A DNA stretch of 64,000 bases from Halobaculum sp. CBA1158 (GTDB lineage: Archaea; Halobacteriota; Halobacteria; Halobacteriales; Haloferacaceae): positions 1,736,001-1,800,000 of the forward strand of contig NZ_CP090371.1 in assembly GCF_021431925.1 (NCBI RefSeq), given 5' to 3'. Position 1 is the first letter of the stretch. Every line of letters starts with the position of its first letter. The translations under genes and the position numbers were made by a program. This document shows positions 24,807 to 33,775 of the stretch, one piece after another. Below the pieces are notes generated by a model. That model saw only the letters and a program-made list of their open reading frames with translations, made no database searches and had not been told where the DNA came from.

Positions 24807-25583
24807 ATGTCGCGAAGCGCGAGCGTCCGACTACGACGCGGGGTCAGGTCGTTTCTCGCGTCGCCGTTGCGCCCGCAGACGTATCTCAATCTGCTGTACC
24901 TCTCGCTTGCGGTCCCGCTGGGATTCGCGTACTTCATGCTACTGGCGATCGGGGTTCCGATCGGTCTCGGGCTGGCGGTCGTCGTCGTCGGGATCCCGCT
25001 GCTCGTGCTGGTGATCGCGGTCTCGCTCGGCCTCGCGACCGTCGAACGACGCCTCGCGACGTTCCTCCTCGGCGTCGACATGGATCGTGACACCGGTCGG
25101 CTCGACGCCGACTCCCGGCGCGAACGGATCGTCGCGGTCGCCACCGACCGGGATACCTGGACGGCGCTCGTGTACTTGCCGAGCAAACTCCTCCTCGGGG
25201 TGGCGTCGTTCACCGTCATCACTACCGTGGTGACGACCGGTGCTAGCCTCCTGTTGGTTCCGCTGTACTACGATCAGCCCGGCCTGTACGTCGGCGTCGT
25301 CACCGATCGCCCGGTCGAACTCCACCCCGCGCTGTACTTCGGTTGGAACCGACTGCTGGTCGGCTACGAGACGGTGTTCCGGGTGGAGGCCTGGCGAGTC
25401 ACGACCCTCGGCGAGGCGCTCGCGGTCGCCGCGGTCGGCGCGTTCGTCGTGCTGGCCGGCCTGCAACTGCTGAACTGGCTCGCACGGCTGTCGGGATGGT
25501 ACACCCGAGTCATGCTCGGGGACACCTACGACGTGATCGGCGCGACCCGTCGCGCGCTCGACCGCGGGACCCGCGGCGCGTAG
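24807..25583 (+). CDS. Sensor-domain membrane protein, paralogue of 22909-23568
   Basis: A 258-residue protein with about five membrane helices. It shares with the other copy the opening LRPQTYLNLLYLSLAVPLGFAYF and the central ATDRDTWTALVYLPSKLLLGV. The extra length is a middle segment (LLGVDMDRDTGRLDADSRRERIV) and a C-terminal helix followed by ARLSGWYTRVMLGDTYDVIG. No kinase domain is attached. The ATG at 24807 lies about 28 nt after AACGTTTATGATC (24770-24782), a likely TATA region. It is divergent from the winged-helix regulator. Confidence 0.75.
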   Translation: MSRSASVRLRRGVRSFLASPLRPQTYLNLLYLSLAVPLGFAYFMLLAIGVPIGLGLAVVVVGIPLLVLVIAVSLGLATVERRLATFLLGVDMDRDTGRLDADSRRERIVAVATDRDTWTALVYLPSKLLLGVASFTVITTVVTTGASLLLVPLYYDQPGLYVGVVTDRPVELHPALYFGWNRLLVGYETVFRVEAWRVTTLGEALAVAAVGAFVVLAGLQLLNWLARLSGWYTRVMLGDTYDVIGATRRALDRGTRGA

Positions 25584-25615
25584 GAACGGCGAGACACGCC
25601 ATCACGAGATCACCG

Positions 25616-26038
25616 CTACTCGCGACCGCCCCAGATCCGTTTGTCCTCGACGATGGAGACAGTCATCGGCTCGCTGACCTCGATCTGACACGAGAGTCGC
25701 GGGTACCCGAACCGCTCCGCCAGGCGGTCGTGCCAGTGATCGGAGCCGGGCCCCTCGAGCACGCGGACGCCGCACGTGGCACACAGTCCGCGTCCGCCGC
25801 AGTTCGCTCGGGCCGTCACGGCCGCGTACGGAGAGCAGTCGACCCCCGTCCCCGTCTCCGCGTCGGCCGCGAGGAGCGCGTCCCGGAGGATCGTTCCGCG
25901 CTCGACTCGCACCGTTGCCTCGCCGTCGGCGTGTCGGACGCGGATCGGTACCCGGTCGGCCGCCGAGTCCGTTCCGTCCGCCCCGTCGACCGGCTCTGTC
26001 GCATCGGCTTCACCGGCCTTATCGGTCGCGTCAGTCAC
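25616..26038 (-). CDS. 2Fe-2S ferredoxin-like protein
   Basis: A 140-residue electron carrier from the GTG at 26038. After an acidic leader (about 1-30) comes the beta-grasp ferredoxin domain. Cysteine ligands lie in DCSPYAAVTARANCGGRGLCATCGV and later in RLSCQIEVSEP; the CGGxGLCxTC pattern is characteristic of the 2Fe-2S family. The C terminus contains VEDKRIWGG. The frame stays open upstream only because queC lies opposite. It is divergent from queC with a 99-bp gap. The redox partner is unknown. Confidence 0.8.
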   Translation of the reverse strand: MTDATDKAGEADATEPVDGADGTDSAADRVPIRVRHADGEATVRVERGTILRDALLAADAETGTGVDCSPYAAVTARANCGGRGLCATCGVRVLEGPGSDHWHDRLAERFGYPRLSCQIEVSEPMTVSIVEDKRIWGGRE

Positions 26039-26137
26039 ACCGGATACACGGTTCGAGGGGGCATAGAGGCGACGACGGCGACCGATCGAGATCGCCGATC
26101 GGACAGACACTTCTCCTCGCCGCCGGATCACGCGGGT

Positions 26138-26980
26138 ATGACCGAACGGGAACTCGACGGGTCCGACTCCGGGTCGGCGTCTGAACGTGCGACGAACGGA
26201 TCCGACGCACCGGCCGCGGTCGTCCTCGTCTCCGGCGGCATGGACTCGGCGACGACCGCGTACGAGGCACGCGAGCGCGGGCACGATCTCCACTTCCTGC
26301 ACACCTCCTACGGACAGAACACCGAGTCCCGGGAGCGCGAGTGCGCGGAGGCGCTCCGTGCGGAGATGGGGGTCCCTGACGACCGCTATCTCCACATCGA
26401 GACGGATCACCTCGCACGCATCGGCGCGTCGTCGCTCACCGACGACGCGCTGGCGGTCGAGGACGCCGATCTCCGGAGGGGCGACGATACCGAGGAGGCC
26501 GACGGCGACGAGGACGGCGACGCCGACGAGATCCCCTCGTCGTACGTTCCGTTCCGCAACGCGAACCTCCTCTCGATGGCCGTCTCCTACGCGGAAGCCA
26601 CCGACTGCGAGGCCGTCTTCGTCGGCGCACACTCGGAGGACTACTCCGGATATCCCGACTGTCGACCCGAGTTCTTCGACGCCTTCGAGACCATGGTCGA
26701 CACCGGAACCAGGCCCGAGACGAGCATCGACATCGTCGTCCCGTTCGTCGAGAACTCGAAGACCGACATCGCGAGACGAGGCACGGACCTCGGCGTCCCC
26801 TACGAGTCGACGTGGAGTTGCTACCGCGAGGCGGCCCCCGCCTGCGGCACCTGCGACGCGTGCGCGTATCGCCTCCAGGCGTTCCAGCGTCTCGGGATCG
26901 ACGACCCGATTGAGTACGAGGAGCGCCCGGACTACACCGTCGCCGACGCGGGAACCGAACGCGATTCCGGTACCGAGTGA
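26138..26980 (+). CDS. queC: 7-cyano-7-deazaguanine synthase QueC
   Basis: A 280-residue PP-loop ATPase that makes preQ0, the precursor of archaeosine in tRNA. The SGGMDS ATP-binding motif is at 32-37. The C-terminal zinc site CYREAAPACGTCDAC has four Cys in C-x8-C-x2-C-x2-C spacing at about 227-241. YVPFRN and FVGAHSEDYSGYPDCRPEFF are family signatures. An acidic insertion (about 100-127, DDTEEADGDEDGDADE) is haloarchaeal. The ATG at 26138 (MTERELDG) starts the acidic leader. The other genes of the pathway are not in the window. Confidence 0.95.
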   Translation: MTERELDGSDSGSASERATNGSDAPAAVVLVSGGMDSATTAYEARERGHDLHFLHTSYGQNTESRERECAEALRAEMGVPDDRYLHIETDHLARIGASSLTDDALAVEDADLRRGDDTEEADGDEDGDADEIPSSYVPFRNANLLSMAVSYAEATDCEAVFVGAHSEDYSGYPDCRPEFFDAFETMVDTGTRPETSIDIVVPFVENSKTDIARRGTDLGVPYESTWSCYREAAPACGTCDACAYRLQAFQRLGIDDPIEYEERPDYTVADAGTERDSGTE

Positions 26981-27244
26981 GTCCGTCGAGGCGATCGGTC
27001 GCCTCGGGCGACCCTCGACCGCCGAATCTTCTTGTGTGATGACGGGGCCACAGTCGCCGTGACCTGACTCACGACCCGCGGGCGGTCAGCGGTCGAGCGA
27101 CGACCCGCCCGCGTTCACGGCCGTCTGACCGGTTCGCCGCCGCCGGCCCGACGGGCCTCGTCCGTCGCCAGTTCGCCAGTCGCCGCTCGCACCGCCGCGA
27201 CCGAGAACCGCAAGCGATACCCGGCGACCGCCGTAGCCTCAGCC

Positions 27245-28168
27245 GTGCCGACGCTCGCCGCCATCGACGCGCTGGAGGAGCGCGTTCCGCCGCTCGCCGG
27301 ACTCGGCGTCGCCGTCGCCGCCGTCTCCACGAGCGCGATCCTCGTCGAGTGGAGCGGCGCGCCCAGCCTGGTCAAGGCGCTGTACCGGGTCGTGTTCACG
27401 GTCGCGCTGTTGCTCCCAGTAGCGCTCGCGCGGCCGAGCGACCGCGCCGCCTTCCGTCGGCTTCGCGGCCGCGATCTCCTGCTCGCGGTCGCCTCCGGCG
27501 TCGCGCTCGCGGTCCACTTCGCATCCTGGTTCGAGAGCCTGCGCTGGACGAGCGTCGCCGCCAGCGTGACCCTCGTCCAGGCGCAGCCGCTGTTCGTCGT
27601 CGCCGGCGCGTGGGCCGTGCTCGACGAGCGCGTCGGACCCCGGACCGTCGCCGGCATCGGGGTCGCGCTCGCGGGGATGGCCGTCATGAGCGTCGGCGAC
27701 GCGCTACTGGGAGCGGCTCCGGCCGTCACGGGACCGGACCCGCTGTACGGCAACGCGCTGGCCGTGCTCGGCGCGGCCACCGCGGCCGCGTACGTCCTGC
27801 TCGGGCGCTCGCTGCGCCAGCGGCTCCCGCTGTTACCGTACGTCGTCGTGGTGTACGTCACCTGCGCGCTCGCGCTGCTGGCGGCGACGCTGGCGCGGGG
27901 GCACCCCCTCGTCGGCTACGGCACCGACGAGTGGCTGCTGTTCCTCGCGATGGCCGCCGGCCCGGGCGTGTTCGGCCACACAGTAATTAACTGGGCCCTC
28001 GCGCACGTCGAGTCGAGCGTCGTCTCCGTCTCGCTGCTTGGCGAGCCCGTCGGCAGCACGCTCCTCGCGGTGCTGCTGCTCGCGGAGTATCCCTCGCCGG
28101 TCACGCTGGTCGGCGGCGCGGTCGTCCTCGCCGGCGTCCTCGCCACCGCTCGTGCGCGGGGGTCGTGA
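27245..28168 (+). CDS. DMT superfamily permease (EamA type)
   Basis: A 307-residue integral membrane protein with ten predicted helices in two EamA repeats, about 17-140 and 155-300. The motifs LVQAQPLFVVAGAWAVLDERV in the first half and SVVSVSLLGEPVGSTLLAVLLLAEY in the second are typical of drug/metabolite exporters. The start is GTG at 27245. The substrate cannot be predicted. About 260 bp upstream carry no gene; a short hairpin (GGTCGCCTCGGGCGACC) at about 26998-27014 could mark the end of queC transcription. Confidence 0.88.
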   Translation: MPTLAAIDALEERVPPLAGLGVAVAAVSTSAILVEWSGAPSLVKALYRVVFTVALLLPVALARPSDRAAFRRLRGRDLLLAVASGVALAVHFASWFESLRWTSVAASVTLVQAQPLFVVAGAWAVLDERVGPRTVAGIGVALAGMAVMSVGDALLGAAPAVTGPDPLYGNALAVLGAATAAAYVLLGRSLRQRLPLLPYVVVVYVTCALALLAATLARGHPLVGYGTDEWLLFLAMAAGPGVFGHTVINWALAHVESSVVSVSLLGEPVGSTLLAVLLLAEYPSPVTLVGGAVVLAGVLATARARGS

Positions 28169-28240
28169 GCGGCCGCGCCGTCACGGGTCACCCCGGCACA
28201 GCTCACCCCGGTACGGCCGTGCCGATAGGGGTCAGGTCGA

Positions 28241-28726
28241 CTACTCCAGTAACTCTCTGGTCCGGCGGTGCCTGTACCGGAACATCGGCTCGAACCCGAT
28301 CCATCCGAGCGGCGAGACCGCGCGACCGACCGGTCCGCCCGGCAGTTCGTACCGGACCTCGTCGTCGACGACCGTCTGGTCGCCGCTCTCGTAGAACCGG
28401 TGGGTGTGTTGCCACGTCGGGAACGGGCCCTCGGTCATCGTGTCGACGAACGTCGCCCGTCCGGCGTCGAGGTCCGCCTCCCGCTCCTCGATGCGTGACA
28501 CCCACCGCTGCCGGGGGGCGACGCCGAACGGACGCATGCTCATCTCGATCGTCGTCCCGGTCGCGAGCACCTCCGGGTCCGGCTCGCCGTCCGACCCCGT
28601 GACGCGGTCGACTCGGAGGTTCATGAACCCGGGCGTAAGCGCCTCGAGTCCCTCGATTCGGGAGTGAAACTTCCAGACCTCATCGAGCGGCGCGTCGACG
28701 CGGACGCGACGGCGGTAAGTCGACAT
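28241..28726 (-). CDS. SRPBCC (START-like) family protein
   Basis: A 161-residue protein from the ATG at 28726 (MSTYRRRVRVDAPLDEVWKFHS). The opening V-x-V-D-A-P-L-x-x-V-W-x-F-H is diagnostic of the SRPBCC ligand-binding fold. FVDTMTEGPFPTWQHTHRF and VDDEVRYELPGGPVGR follow, as in the YtjC/cyclase-dehydrase-like branch. The fold binds hydrophobic ligands; no ligand is known here. It converges on the DMT permease. Confidence 0.85.
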   Translation of the reverse strand: MSTYRRRVRVDAPLDEVWKFHSRIEGLEALTPGFMNLRVDRVTGSDGEPDPEVLATGTTIEMSMRPFGVAPRQRWVSRIEEREADLDAGRATFVDTMTEGPFPTWQHTHRFYESGDQTVVDDEVRYELPGGPVGRAVSPLGWIGFEPMFRYRHRRTRELLE

Positions 28727-28853
28727 GGTCGAACGTGGGGCCACACGTTCAAACACGCATCGGCGGCGGAGAGAGGAGGGTCGCCTCGGCGTCGGACGGG
28801 CAGCAGTAGTTTCGGTGGTCAAAAGCGGCAGTCGTCTCGGCGGCGACGATCGG

Positions 28854-29030
28854 TCACCGAGCGACGGCGACCGCGACGGCACCGACGAACGCGCCCACGA
28901 GAAGGGCGGGTTCGGCGAGCGCGAACAGCGTCAGCGGGACCGCGGCCGCGACGGCGACGGCGACCGACAGCGTCGTCGGCGGGTGATACGTGTCGTCGTG
29001 CCGGCCGTTCGCCGGCGATCGGGGATACAT
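28854..29030 (-). CDS. Small two-helix membrane protein (tentative)
   Basis: A 58-residue frame from an ATG at 29030: MYPRSPANGRHDDTYHPPTT, then about 36 residues of hydrophobic sequence (LSVAVAVAAAVPLTLFALAEPALLVG...) forming one or two helices. The N terminus is polar. Composition fits the many small haloarchaeal membrane proteins, and no gene lies on the other strand. No clear promoter is seen, so the call is tentative. An ATG at 29090 would add 20 residues. Confidence 0.45.
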   Translation of the reverse strand: MYPRSPANGRHDDTYHPPTTLSVAVAVAAAVPLTLFALAEPALLVGAFVGAVAVAVAR

Positions 29031-29205
29031 CGTCCTGTGTTGGAGGGTCGGTCGTCGGTCGATCCGGGGGCGCATCGCCCCTCGACTCACGCATCAGCCG
29101 AGTCACACTTGAACGTGAGCCAGCCGTGTCAACACACCCCGCGCCTTCCGGCGACACACGGCCGTATCGGTGGCTTTTACGACCGCTCCCTCCGAGGCGT
29201 CGCGT

Positions 29206-30630
29206 ATGAGCGAGGACACCGACGAGAGCCAGGAGTTCCGCACCGAGTCCGACAGCCTCGGCGAGATGCAGGTGCCGGCGGACGCCTACTGGGGCGCACA
29301 GACCCAGCGCGCCCTCGAGAACTTTCCCATCAGCGGCGTCAGCTTCGGCCGCCGGTTCGTCCGCGCGCTGGGCGTGGTGAAGAAGGCGGCCGCACAGGCC
29401 AACCGCGACCTCGGCCACCTCGACGGGGACACCGCCGCGGCGATCGTCGAAGCCGCCGACGAGGTCATCGCCGGCGAGCACGACGACCAGTTCCCGGTGG
29501 ACGTGTTCCAGACCGGCTCGGGCACCTCCTCGAACATGAACGCCAACGAGGTCATCGCCAACCGAGCGGCGGAGATCATGGGCGCGGCGGTCGGCGACCG
29601 CGTCGTCCACCCGAACGACCACGTCAACTTCGGCCAGTCGAGCAACGACGTGATCCCGACGGCGATGCACGTCGCGGCGCTGGAGGCCGTCGAGAAGGAC
29701 CTCGTTCCCGCGCTCGAGGAGCTGCACGCCGCGCTGGAGGAGAAGGAAGCGGAGTTCGACGGCGTCGTCAAGACCGGGCGCACCCACCTCCAGGACGCCA
29801 CGCCCATCCGCCTGGGCCAGGAGTTCGGCGGCTACCGAACGCAGGTCCAGAAGGGGATCAAGCGCGTCGGCGACACCCGCTATCACCTCCGCGAGCTGGC
29901 GCTCGGTGGAACCGCAGTCGGGACGGGTCTCAACACGGATCCGGAGTTCCCCGAGCTCGCGGCCGAGTATATCTCCGAGGAGACGAACACGCAGTTCCGC
30001 GAGGCGGACAACCACTTCGAGGCGCAGGCGGCCCACGACGCCATGTCGGAGGCGCACGGCGCGCTCCGCACGGTCGCCGGGAGCCTCAACAAGATCGCCA
30101 ACGACCTCCGGCTGCTGGCCTCGGGCCCCCGTAACGGTCTCGGCGAGATCGAACAGCCGGAGAATCAGCCCGGCTCGTCGATCATGCCCGGGAAGATCAA
30201 CCCGGTCGTCGCCGAGGCGGTGAACCAGGTCCACAAGCAGGTCGTTGGCAACGACGCCGCGGTCTCGGCCGGCGCGGCCGAGGGCCAGATCGACTTGAAC
30301 CTCTACAAGCCGGTGCTGGCCCACAACTTCCTTCAGTCGGCCGAGTTGCTCGCGAACGCGAGTTCGGTGTTCGGCGAGCGCTTCGTCGCCAAGCTGGAGG
30401 CGAACGAGGAGTACGCCGCCGAGCGCGTCGAGCAGTCGATGGCGCTGGCGACGGCGCTCAACCCCGCCATCGGCTACGACAAGGCAAGCGAGGTCGCCAA
30501 GACCGCCCTGAAAGAGGACAAGACCGTCCGCGAGGTGGTGCTGGAGAAGGGGTACCTCACCGAAGAGGAGGCCGACGAGGTGCTCGACCCCGAGTCGATG
30601 ACCCACCGCGGCATTCTCGGCGAGGAGTAG
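29206..30630 (+). CDS. fumC: Class II fumarate hydratase
   Basis: A 474-residue fumarase of the tricarboxylic acid cycle, converting fumarate to malate. The class II signature GSSIMPGKINPV is at about 322-333, with the catalytic-site segments TGSGTSSNMNANEV (about 103-116), QSSNDVIPTAMH (about 146-157) and KTGRTHLQDATPI (about 188-200). Length is normal for the family. The ATG at 29206 follows the TATA-like CTTTTACG (29174-29181) by about 26 nt. It appears to be transcribed alone. Confidence 0.96.
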   Translation: MSEDTDESQEFRTESDSLGEMQVPADAYWGAQTQRALENFPISGVSFGRRFVRALGVVKKAAAQANRDLGHLDGDTAAAIVEAADEVIAGEHDDQFPVDVFQTGSGTSSNMNANEVIANRAAEIMGAAVGDRVVHPNDHVNFGQSSNDVIPTAMHVAALEAVEKDLVPALEELHAALEEKEAEFDGVVKTGRTHLQDATPIRLGQEFGGYRTQVQKGIKRVGDTRYHLRELALGGTAVGTGLNTDPEFPELAAEYISEETNTQFREADNHFEAQAAHDAMSEAHGALRTVAGSLNKIANDLRLLASGPRNGLGEIEQPENQPGSSIMPGKINPVVAEAVNQVHKQVVGNDAAVSAGAAEGQIDLNLYKPVLAHNFLQSAELLANASSVFGERFVAKLEANEEYAAERVEQSMALATALNPAIGYDKASEVAKTALKEDKTVREVVLEKGYLTEEEADEVLDPESMTHRGILGEE

Positions 30631-30695
30631 CGCTCGCTCCGCGACGCCGGATCGATCCGTCCGCTCGTTCCGGGCGATCCCTCTTTTCGGTCGTA

Positions 30696-31289
30696 TCAGT
30701 CCGCGTCCTCCTCCAGCCGTTCGTATCGGTCCGTGTAGCGCGCCTCACAGGTGGGACAACAGAAGTGGTGAAGCGACCCGCCGACGCGAGTGGCGACGCC
30801 CTCGTCGGTGACGTTGTTGCCGCACTCGTCGCACGTCAGCGCGAAGTCGGTCGCGGCGACGCTGGGCGTCCAGTCGGCGTCGTGGACGAGTTCGACCGAG
30901 TAGTCGTCGATCGCGTCGACGCCGACCGCGGTCTCGACCCACTCGCGGACGCTGTCGTCGGCGACCCGGAGGAACGCTATCACGTCGCCGTCGGCGGTCA
31001 CGAACACGTGTTCGACGGCGTCGCTCTCGCGGACCCGGTCGGCGACCGCGTCGACGCCGCCGGGCGGGACCGAGAGGCGGACCAACACGGGCGTCCCGTC
31101 ACGCAGGGTCGACCGGTCGACGTCGATCGTGAACCGTCGGATGACGCCCGATTCGCGCAGTCGCGAGACGCGGTCGGAGACGGCCGGCGGCGACAGGTCG
31201 ACCGCCTCGCCGATCTCGCTGTACGAACGGCGGCCGTCCTCGGCCAGCAGTCGGAGGATCCGCGCGTCGGTGTCGTCGAGGTCGCGCAT
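30696..31289 (-). CDS. Lrp/AsnC-type regulator with C-terminal TRASH metal-binding domain
   Basis: A 197-residue transcription factor. The N-terminal helix-turn-helix (about 4-50: LDDTDARILRLLAEDGRRSYSEIGEAVDLSPPAVSDRV, split by position) is Lrp-type, followed by an RAM-like domain to about 140. The C terminus has CDECGNNVTDEGVATRVGG...HFCCPTCEARYTDRYERL, a TRASH zinc/copper-binding motif. The same architecture is known in the Halobacterium copper-response regulator VNG1179C, so a copper- or metal-responsive role is likely. The ATG at 31289 is preferred over one at 31316. No copper ATPase gene lies nearby. Confidence 0.85.
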   Translation of the reverse strand: MRDLDDTDARILRLLAEDGRRSYSEIGEAVDLSPPAVSDRVSRLRESGVIRRFTIDVDRSTLRDGTPVLVRLSVPPGGVDAVADRVRESDAVEHVFVTADGDVIAFLRVADDSVREWVETAVGVDAIDDYSVELVHDADWTPSVAATDFALTCDECGNNVTDEGVATRVGGSLHHFCCPTCEARYTDRYERLEEDAD

Positions 31290-31488
31290 CGGCGGCGATA
31301 CGATCCCGATGGTCAAGAATCCGGGCGACTGTCTCCCCCGCGTGCGTCACCGGGATCGACGGGCTGCGGCGGTCCCGTCAGCTTCCATCCCCGCCACGTC
31401 CGGGAGTTCGAACCGGGACGCTCGCGATCGGCGACTCGAGCCGCGACGGACCGGTACGTTCAATTCCTCGCGAGGTGACGTGGGAGGT

Positions 31489-31656
31489 ATGCAGCAGCTC
31501 TCAGCACGAGCCACCGGTCGGGATCTCCTCCGGTGTCGCCGATGCGGGTCGGAGTTTCCGGAGGGACGAGCGACCGAGGACGGGTGGCACTACACCTGTC
31601 CGGAAGACGGGTGCGACGCCGCCGGGATCGGCGAGGGGCTGAAGCGCCTCGAGTAG
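31489..31656 (+). CDS. Small zinc-finger protein, 55 residues
   Basis: Starts MQQLSARATGRDLLRCRRCGSEFPEGRATEDGWHYTCPEDGCDAAGIGEGLKRLE (four cysteines as CxxC and CPEDGC), a compact zinc-binding microprotein of a type common in haloarchaea. A GGGAGGT element at 31482-31488 directly precedes the ATG. Such one- or two-knuckle proteins often act in stress or biofilm responses, but no specific role can be given. Confidence 0.7.
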   Translation: MQQLSARATGRDLLRCRRCGSEFPEGRATEDGWHYTCPEDGCDAAGIGEGLKRLE

Positions 31657-31736
31657 GGACGACCGCCGGATCACTCGCGGCGTCGTCGCGACCCGACTCA
31701 CACCATTTTTCTCCCCGGCCGCCGCAGGTTCGCGCA

Positions 31737-33611
31737 ATGACCGATCGCTCCTTCGATCCCGAGGATCTCGGCCTCGTGGCTGGACTCGAGATCCACCAGC
31801 AACTGGACACGGCGACGAAGCTCTTCTGCGACTCGCCGACGACGCTCCGCGACCCGGGAGAAGCCGAGCGCACCATAACTCGCTACCTCCACCCCACTAA
31901 GTCCGAGTTGGGCGAGATCGACGAGGCGGCCCTCGAGGAGTCGCAGGTGGACCGCACCTTCGAGTACCTCGCGTACGACTCGACCTGCCTCGTCGAGGAG
32001 GACGACGAACCGCCACACGAGATCGACGGGGAGGCGCTGGAGGTGGCGATGCAGATCGCCGACCTGCTCGACATGAGCGTCGTCGACCAGGCGCACGTCA
32101 TGCGGAAGATCGTCATCGACGGGTCGAACACCTCCGGCTTCCAGCGCTCGACCCTGCTCGCGCGCGAGGGGGAGATCGAGACGAGCGAAGGTCCCGTCGG
32201 CGTCGAGGACCTCATGCTCGAGGAGGAGTCGGCAAAGCGCGTCGAGGAGACCGACGACGGCGTCCGCTACTCGCTGGACAGGCTGGGGATTCCGCTGGTC
32301 GAGATCGGCACGAAGCCCGACATCTCCACGCCCGAACAGGCCCGCGAGGCCGCACAGCGCATCGGAATGTTGCTGCGCTCGACGGGGACGGTCAAGCGCG
32401 GGCTGGGCACCATCCGCCAGGACGTGAACGTCTCCATCGCGGAGGGCGCGCGCGTCGAGATCAAGGGCGTGCAGGCGCTCGACCAGATCGACGAGATCGT
32501 CGAGACGGAGGTCCGTCGCCAGAAGGAACTGGTCGACATCGCGGCCGAACTCGACGACCGGAACGCCGCAGTCGGCGACCCGGTGGACGTGACCGACACC
32601 TTCGAGGGGACCGACTCGGGGGTCATCGCCGGCGCGCTCGATGCCGGCGGGGTCGTCCGCGCGGTTCGGCTGTCGGGCTTCGACGGGCTCGTCGGCCGCG
32701 AGATCGCCCCCGACCGCCGACTGGGAACCGAGCTGTCGGACCACGCGAAGCGCCACGGCGCGGGCGGCGTGTTCCACACCGACGAACTGCCCGCGTACGG
32801 CGTCACCGGGGACGAGGTCGAGGCGCTGCGGGAGGCCGTCGACGCCGACGCCGACGACGCGGTGGTGCTGGTCGCCGACGACCCCGAAACCGCGGACCTG
32901 GCCATCGACGCGGCGGCCGAGCGCGCCGAGACGGCGATCGAGGGCGTCCCCGAGGAGACGCGCGGCGCGAACGACGACGGGACGACCCGGTACATGCGCC
33001 CCCTGCCGGGCGCGGCGCGGCTCTACCCCGAGACGGACGTGCCGCCCGTGGAGCCGGACCCCAGCGACGTCGAGACGCCCGAACTCCTGACCGAGAAGGT
33101 CGAGCGGTATCAGTCGGAGTTCGGGCTCGGGGCCGGCCTCGCAGAGCAGGTCGCGTACGGCCGCCGGATGCCGCTGTTCGAGGCGGTCGTCGCCGACGGC
33201 GTCGACCCGACGTTCGCGGCGACGACGCTGGAGTCGACCGTGACGGAACTGCGTCGCCACGACGTGCCCGTCGAGGCGCTGACCGACGACCACCTGCGGG
33301 GGGTCCTCATGCTGGTCGAGGACGGCGACCTCGCGAAGGAGGGCGTCGGCGATGTGCTCACGGTGCTGGCGGAGGAGCCGTCGCTGTCGCCCGAGGCGGC
33401 CGTCGAGGAGGCGGGGCTCTCCGGCGTCGACGAAGAGGCGGTGCGCGAGGCGGTCGCCGAGGTCGTCGAGCGCAACGCAGAGCAGGTCGAGACCGAGGGG
33501 ATGGGCGCGTTCTCCGGGCTGATGGGCGAGGCGATGGGCGCGCTCCGCGGGAAGGCCGACGGAGAGGTCGTCAGCGACGTGCTCCGCGAGGAGATCCAAA
33601 AGCGGGCGTAG
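31737..33611 (+). CDS. gatE: Glu-tRNA(Gln) amidotransferase subunit E
   Basis: A 624-residue subunit of the archaeal GatDE enzyme, which converts Glu-tRNA(Gln) to Gln-tRNA(Gln). The N-terminal GatB-like cradle starts LVAGLEIHQQLDT and includes RTITRYLHPTKSELGEID and IRQDVNVSI (about 227-235). A GAD (AspRS-like) insertion is present around 280-410, and the helical tail domain is at the C terminus. The ATG at 31737 lies about 27 nt after the TATA-like CATTTTTC at 31704-31711. The partner gatD is not in the window. Confidence 0.95.
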   Translation: MTDRSFDPEDLGLVAGLEIHQQLDTATKLFCDSPTTLRDPGEAERTITRYLHPTKSELGEIDEAALEESQVDRTFEYLAYDSTCLVEEDDEPPHEIDGEALEVAMQIADLLDMSVVDQAHVMRKIVIDGSNTSGFQRSTLLAREGEIETSEGPVGVEDLMLEEESAKRVEETDDGVRYSLDRLGIPLVEIGTKPDISTPEQAREAAQRIGMLLRSTGTVKRGLGTIRQDVNVSIAEGARVEIKGVQALDQIDEIVETEVRRQKELVDIAAELDDRNAAVGDPVDVTDTFEGTDSGVIAGALDAGGVVRAVRLSGFDGLVGREIAPDRRLGTELSDHAKRHGAGGVFHTDELPAYGVTGDEVEALREAVDADADDAVVLVADDPETADLAIDAAAERAETAIEGVPEETRGANDDGTTRYMRPLPGAARLYPETDVPPVEPDPSDVETPELLTEKVERYQSEFGLGAGLAEQVAYGRRMPLFEAVVADGVDPTFAATTLESTVTELRRHDVPVEALTDDHLRGVLMLVEDGDLAKEGVGDVLTVLAEEPSLSPEAAVEEAGLSGVDEEAVREAVAEVVERNAEQVETEGMGAFSGLMGEAMGALRGKADGEVVSDVLREEIQKRA

Positions 33612-33775
33612 GACAGTCTGATCTGCGGGGACGATCCGTCCCGTCCTGTCGCGTCCCGGTCCGGCGATCGACGGTCGCGGTGGTGGCGGCGGCACAGTCA
33701 TCGTCGCGACGGAGTCACGGGACCCGAAGTCCCTCACCCACACCGTTAAGCGGCACAACCGACCACGTCCGAGTA

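Noticed and set aside
27115-27861. A 248-codon open frame opposite the DMT permease
   Set aside because: Ser/Thr/Ala-rich antisense translation with no motifs; the plus strand encodes a clear ten-helix transporter.
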